Assembly: GCA_002279285.1 (NCBI GenBank)
Contig: NCBR01000029.1
Coordinates: 1-28,964, forward strand
DNA length: 28,964 nt
DNA from: Acidobacteria bacterium 37-71-11
GTDB lineage: Bacteria > Acidobacteriota > Thermoanaerobaculia > Thermoanaerobaculales > Thermoanaerobaculaceae
Reading direction: 5' to 3'
A model generated the notes under the pieces. The model searched no databases and was not told where the DNA came from. It worked only from the letters and a program-made list of their open reading frames with translations. A program made the translations under genes and the position numbers. Of the stretch, positions 26,221-28,964 are shown piece after piece; the first letter of the stretch is position 1; each line of letters starts with the position of its first letter.

Positions 26221-27815
26221 CGCTCCCTCCGGGTTCTCGCAGGAGCCCCGACGATCGAGACGCGCCCCTCCAGCTGGCCGTTGATCGGGTCGTGGGCCTT
26301 GAGGAAATCCACGAACGCGTCGATGTCGAGGATCCCCGTGTCGTAGCGGTAACCTCTGGCGTTCTTCGCCAGCGAGTGGCCATCGCCCCCGCCCGCGATG
26401 AAGCTCGGCACGGTGATCCGGTAGGTCGCCCCGGCTTTGACCGGTTGACCGCCGACCTCGAGGTCCTCGACGCGCTCGCCGGCGGGTTTGCCGATGTCGA
26501 TGACGTAGGAGGTGCCCCGCGAGGGAAAGAGCAGGCCCGACCCGTTTTCCGGCAGTCCGCCGAGCGTCTCCTCCAGCATCGCCTTGAGCTCGGCGCCGGT
26601 GAGGTCGAGCTGCACCAGCGTGTTGTTGAACGGCTGCACCGTCACCGCCTCGCCGTAGGTGATCGGCCCGGGCTCGAGGCCGGCGCGCACGCCGCCGGAG
26701 TTGACGAACGCGGCGACCGAACCGGCCTTCTCCGTGGCCGCCAGCATCGCGTCGGTGATGACGTCGGCCATCGGGTTGTCGGCGTGCCGCGGCGTGACCC
26801 TCGTCCTCGCCACGCCGGTGAGAGTGTGGCCGACGATCTGGTCGCGCGCGGCGGCGAGCGGCAGTGAGAACGCCGCCACCATGCTCTTCACCGTCGGGTC
26901 CTCGGGCACCGATGGCACGACCGGCACCGGGAGGGCGTCCGCCCAGCTCGCCACGTGACCGGCGTCGTCGAAGCTCACCTCGATGCGGCCCAGCACCCTG
27001 CCCCAGTCCCACGCCTGCACGACGAGGACCGTGTTGCCGTCCAGGTCCTTGAGCACGGTCGGGTAGGGGCCAGCCGGCTGGGGCAGGCCCGGCACCGTGC
27101 CGAGCAGGGTATGGCTGTGCCCGCCGACGATCACGTCCACGCCGCGCAGCTGCGGCGCGAGCGCCTTGTCCGCGTCGTAGCCGATATGCGACAGCAGGAT
27201 GATCTTGTCCACCCCGGCCCGGGTCAGCTTGTCCACCGCGCCCTGCACGCTCGTCAGCAGGTCCTTCAGCTTCACCTCCGGCCCAGGGACGCTGATGCGC
27301 AGCAGCTCGGGGGTGATGGCGCCGACGATCCCGACCCGCTCGCCACCGACCTCGAGGACCGTATACGGCTTGATCAGGGCGGCAAGGTCCTTGTCGCCGC
27401 TGACGTCGAGGTTGGCGGCGAGGAGCGGGAAGCGGGCCAGGCTCGCAAAGCGGGCGAGCACCGCCGAGCCGCGGTCGAACTCGTGGTTGCCGACCGCCAT
27501 CGCCTGGTACCCGGCGTAGTTCATGAAGGCGAGGTCCGCGAGTCCGTGGTAGACGTTGAAGTAGAGAGTTCCCTGGAACGTGTCGCCCGCCGAGAGCAGG
27601 ATCGGGTTGGGGTCGCTGGCGCGGAAGCGCTCGATCAGGGTCGCCTGCCGCGCGTAGCCGCCCATCTCGTGCCCGCGCTGGGTGAACTCCTCGACGTGGG
27701 CGTGCATGTCGTTGGTGTGCAGGATCGTGATCGTGATCGCCTTGGCGAGCGCGGGCCACGCCTGCGCCGCCAGCAAGACCAGGACGAGAACCGCGCCGCT
27801 CAGTGCCTTCTTCAT
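26217..27815 (-). CDS. Secreted 5'-nucleotidase/UshA-like metallophosphoesterase
   Basis: Protein of 532 residues. A signal peptide covers about 1-24 (MKKALSGAVLVLVLLAAQAWPALA). The calcineurin-like dinuclear metal domain has ILHTNDMHAH, SAGDTFQGT, AVGNHEFDRG, LLSHIGYDADKA and GGHSHT. The 5'-nucleotidase C-terminal domain (about 340-510) has NSGGVRAGLEPGPITYGEAVTVQPFNNTL and the substrate-stacking region IAGGGDGHSLA. It should dephosphorylate nucleotides or related esters in the periplasm for phosphate or nucleoside uptake. The start is ATG 27815, with GGAGG upstream; a longer frame to 28040 lacks homology. It is coupled to the phosphoesterase gene by an ATGA overlap, so the pair probably formed a phosphate-scavenging operon. 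Confidence 0.95.
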   Translation of the reverse strand: MKKALSGAVLVLVLLAAQAWPALAKAITITILHTNDMHAHVEEFTQRGHEMGGYARQATLIERFRASDPNPILLSAGDTFQGTLYFNVYHGLADLAFMNYAGYQAMAVGNHEFDRGSAVLARFASLARFPLLAANLDVSGDKDLAALIKPYTVLEVGGERVGIVGAITPELLRISVPGPEVKLKDLLTSVQGAVDKLTRAGVDKIILLSHIGYDADKALAPQLRGVDVIVGGHSHTLLGTVPGLPQPAGPYPTVLKDLDGNTVLVVQAWDWGRVLGRIEVSFDDAGHVASWADALPVPVVPSVPEDPTVKSMVAAFSLPLAAARDQIVGHTLTGVARTRVTPRHADNPMADVITDAMLAATEKAGSVAAFVNSGGVRAGLEPGPITYGEAVTVQPFNNTLVQLDLTGAELKAMLEETLGGLPENGSGLLFPSRGTSYVIDIGKPAGERVEDLEVGGQPVKAGATYRITVPSFIAGGGDGHSLAKNARGYRYDTGILDIDAFVDFLKAHDPINGQLEGRVSIVGAPARTRRER

Positions 27816-27963
27816 GCGTCCTCCAGCGTCCCGCCGGCCACCACGTTCGGCCCCGCGGCCCGCACGACCACCGCCAGGCCCGCACGGTAGCAAACCACCG
27901 GTAAGAGCGCGACCGCCGGGCGCGCGGTCGCGCTCGTCGCCGGGGAGCGGATCGCTTCCCCGT

Positions 27964-28069
27964 GGCGCGGCTGCCCTCAGCCGCGCCCAACCGTTTTCAG
28001 TCCTCCGGTTCCCGCAGGGCGGGCGAGGCGCCCGCCCCACGGGACATGCCGTATCGCCTGCGGGAGCCG
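27964..28069. repeat. Cluster of nested palindromes between the nucleotidase and protease genes
   Basis: Hairpin 1: GGCGCGGCTG (27964-27973) with CAGCCGCGCC (27978-27987), a perfect 10-bp stem and 4-nt loop. Hairpin 2: GGGCGGGCG (28017-28025) with CGCCCGCCC (28029-28037), 9 bp. A larger arm, CGGTTCCCGCAGG (28006-28018), is inverted at 28057-28069 with one mismatch and overlaps hairpin 2, so alternative folds compete. No T-run follows. It lies about 10-115 nt beyond the normal stop of the protease gene and may act in its 3' end, or be a REP-like mobile repeat. Confidence 0.65.
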
Positions 28070-28116
28070 CGTGCCCGGCCTAGCTGGATCCTTTCGGCCA
28101 CTGCGGCAGCGGGTGC

Positions 28117-28964
28117 TCATACACCGGGTACGCCGGCCGCTCGAACGTCGGGGGCGGGTTCTTGGCGAGCAGCTCGAGGACGGCCTGCACCGCCCGCTCG
28201 AGCTGCGGGTCGTGCCCCTCGCGCACGAGCTTGGGGTCCTGCTCGACCTCGATCGCGCACGAGCTTGGGGTCCTGCTCGACCTCGATGTCGGGCGCGATC
28301 CCCTCGTTCTCCACCTCCCACTTGCCGGAAAGGCCGTAGATCGCCCACCGCGGCGCGGTGATGCGGCCGCCGTCCATCAGCACCGGGTAGCCGCCGATCC
28401 CGACGAGACCGCCCCACGTTCGCACGCCCACGAGCGGGCCGATTCCGGCCTTCTTGAAGTACCACGGCATCGCGTCTCCGCCGGAGCCCGCGAACTGGTT
28501 GATGATCATCACCTTCGGCCCGTAGATCGACTCCACCGGCTCGGTGTAGTCCTCGCCTTCGCGGGTCATCACGCGGCTCATCGGCGGCCGCCGCAGGTAG
28601 TCGATGATGTAGTCGGCGAGCTCGCCGCCGTGGTTGAAGCGCTCGTCGAGCACGGCGGCCTGCTTGCCGACCTGGGCGAAGAAGTACCGGTTGAACGAGG
28701 TGTACCCGCCGCCCGCGGTGTCCGGCAGGTAGACGTAGGCGACCCGCCCGCCGGAGAGCTCGTCCACCTTGCGCCGGTTCCCCTCGATCCAGGCGAGGTG
28801 GCGCAGGCCGCGCTCGCTCGCCACCGGCACCACGGTGAGGTCGCGCGCGCCCTTGCCGTTTGCGGTCGGACCGACCCGGATCACGGTCTGCTTCCCCGCG
28901 GTCTCGAGGAAGAAGCTGTACAGCTCGTCGGCGGCGGAGAGCTCGCGGCCGTTGACCGCCAGCA
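28117..28964 (-). CDS. Tricorn/S41-type protease, C-terminal part (5' end outside window, late frameshift)
   Basis: The visible part starts in a PDZ domain (LLAVNGRELSAADELYSFFLETAGKQ) and continues through the tail-specific-protease core: VAYVYLPDTAGGGYTSFNRYFFAQ, DERFNHGGELADYIIDYL, NQFAGSGGDAMPWYFKKAGIG (presumed nucleophile region), GLVGIGGYPVLMDGG and ENEGIAPDIEVEQDP. This order fits tricorn-like peptidases, large oligomeric peptidases degrading oligopeptides. After DPKLVR a 34-bp exact duplication shifts the frame, and as sequenced the protein ends at 28117 with an unrelated Arg/Ala-rich tail. In the original frame the tail would read EGHDPQLERAVQAVLELL and end at a TAG at 28080-28082, as expected for the family. 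The catalytic core is not touched. Confidence 0.85.
   Translation of the reverse strand, partial: LAVNGRELSAADELYSFFLETAGKQTVIRVGPTANGKGARDLTVVPVASERGLRHLAWIEGNRRKVDELSGGRVAYVYLPDTAGGGYTSFNRYFFAQVGKQAAVLDERFNHGGELADYIIDYLRRPPMSRVMTREGEDYTEPVESIYGPKVMIINQFAGSGGDAMPWYFKKAGIGPLVGVRTWGGLVGIGGYPVLMDGGRITAPRWAIYGLSGKWEVENEGIAPDIEVEQDPKLVRDRGRAGPQARARGARPAARAGGAGRPRAARQEPAPDVRAAGVPGV
28220..28287 (-). repeat. 34-bp exact tandem duplication in the protease gene
   Basis: Bases 28220-28253 are repeated without any mismatch at 28254-28287. Each copy encodes IEVEQDPKLVR of the protease. The extra 34 bp shift the reading frame and replace the conserved C terminus. Confidence 0.95.

Noticed and set aside
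25906..27990. 694-codon minus-strand open frame across the 5'-nucleotidase
   Set aside because: Most of it is a shadow. Only its end (from 26220) is real, as the 5' part of the frameshifted phosphoesterase.

Overview
The window is a 29-kb piece of a GC-rich bacterial chromosome (roughly 70% G+C by eye). It is densely coded, with many 1-4 nt stop/start overlaps. I see no phage, plasmid, IS or CRISPR signature. The gene content is mostly core housekeeping. Several features suggest a deltaproteobacteria-like lineage (Desulfuromonadota, Deferrisomatota or Myxococcota) or possibly Acidobacteriota: a primary sigma factor with a long non-conserved region, the order recR-mglB-mglA, glmU next to glmS, an STT3-type oligosaccharyltransferase and a tricorn-type protease. 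The taxonomic guess is inference, not proof.

Left part, plus strand (1-5642): rpoD (5' end probably cut by the window edge), a CAT-anticodon tRNA with its own promoter, a C4 zinc-ribbon coiled-coil protein, an RNase HI-like protein, a YggS/PLPBP PLP protein, a DivIVA-domain protein and hutI. hutI runs head-on into a uvrD/pcrA helicase, and the two stop codons share a CTAG.

Everything from 5639 to the right edge is on the minus strand. Reading right to left (5'->3' for these genes): a tricorn/S41 protease (5' end outside the window, frameshifted near its C terminus); a secreted UshA-like 5'-nucleotidase overlapping a frameshifted secreted phosphoesterase; an M20 metallopeptidase; a sensor kinase with a degenerate receiver next to a REC-PAS-GGDEF-EAL cyclic-di-GMP protein; a small lipoprotein; a DUF2723-like membrane protein; tadA; two tRNA-Ser genes; the 4.5S SRP RNA; dnaX-ybaB-recR; mglB-mglA; a GlmU that lacks the acetyltransferase half; glmS; a 382-nt repeat-filled gap; an STT3/PglB-like oligosaccharyltransferase; and uvrD. 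The block tadA-ffs-dnaX-ybaB-recR is a classic conserved bacterial cluster, here with mglBA behind it.

The most unusual layer is non-coding. Seven arrays of four 7-bp units each (GTGGTCC and close variants) sit in gaps between genes. Two pairs are inverted and form foldbacks, and one array lies in frame inside uvrD. There is also an 86-nt nested foldback element at 10448-10533 and a cluster of strong palindromes at 27964-28069. Two separate genes are each broken by a 34-bp tandem duplication, one exact and one diverged. Shared length and frameshifting effect make a common cause, biological or assembly-related, worth checking. No single new multi-gene system is evident; the heptamer family, the STT3 variant and the half-length GlmU are the best leads.
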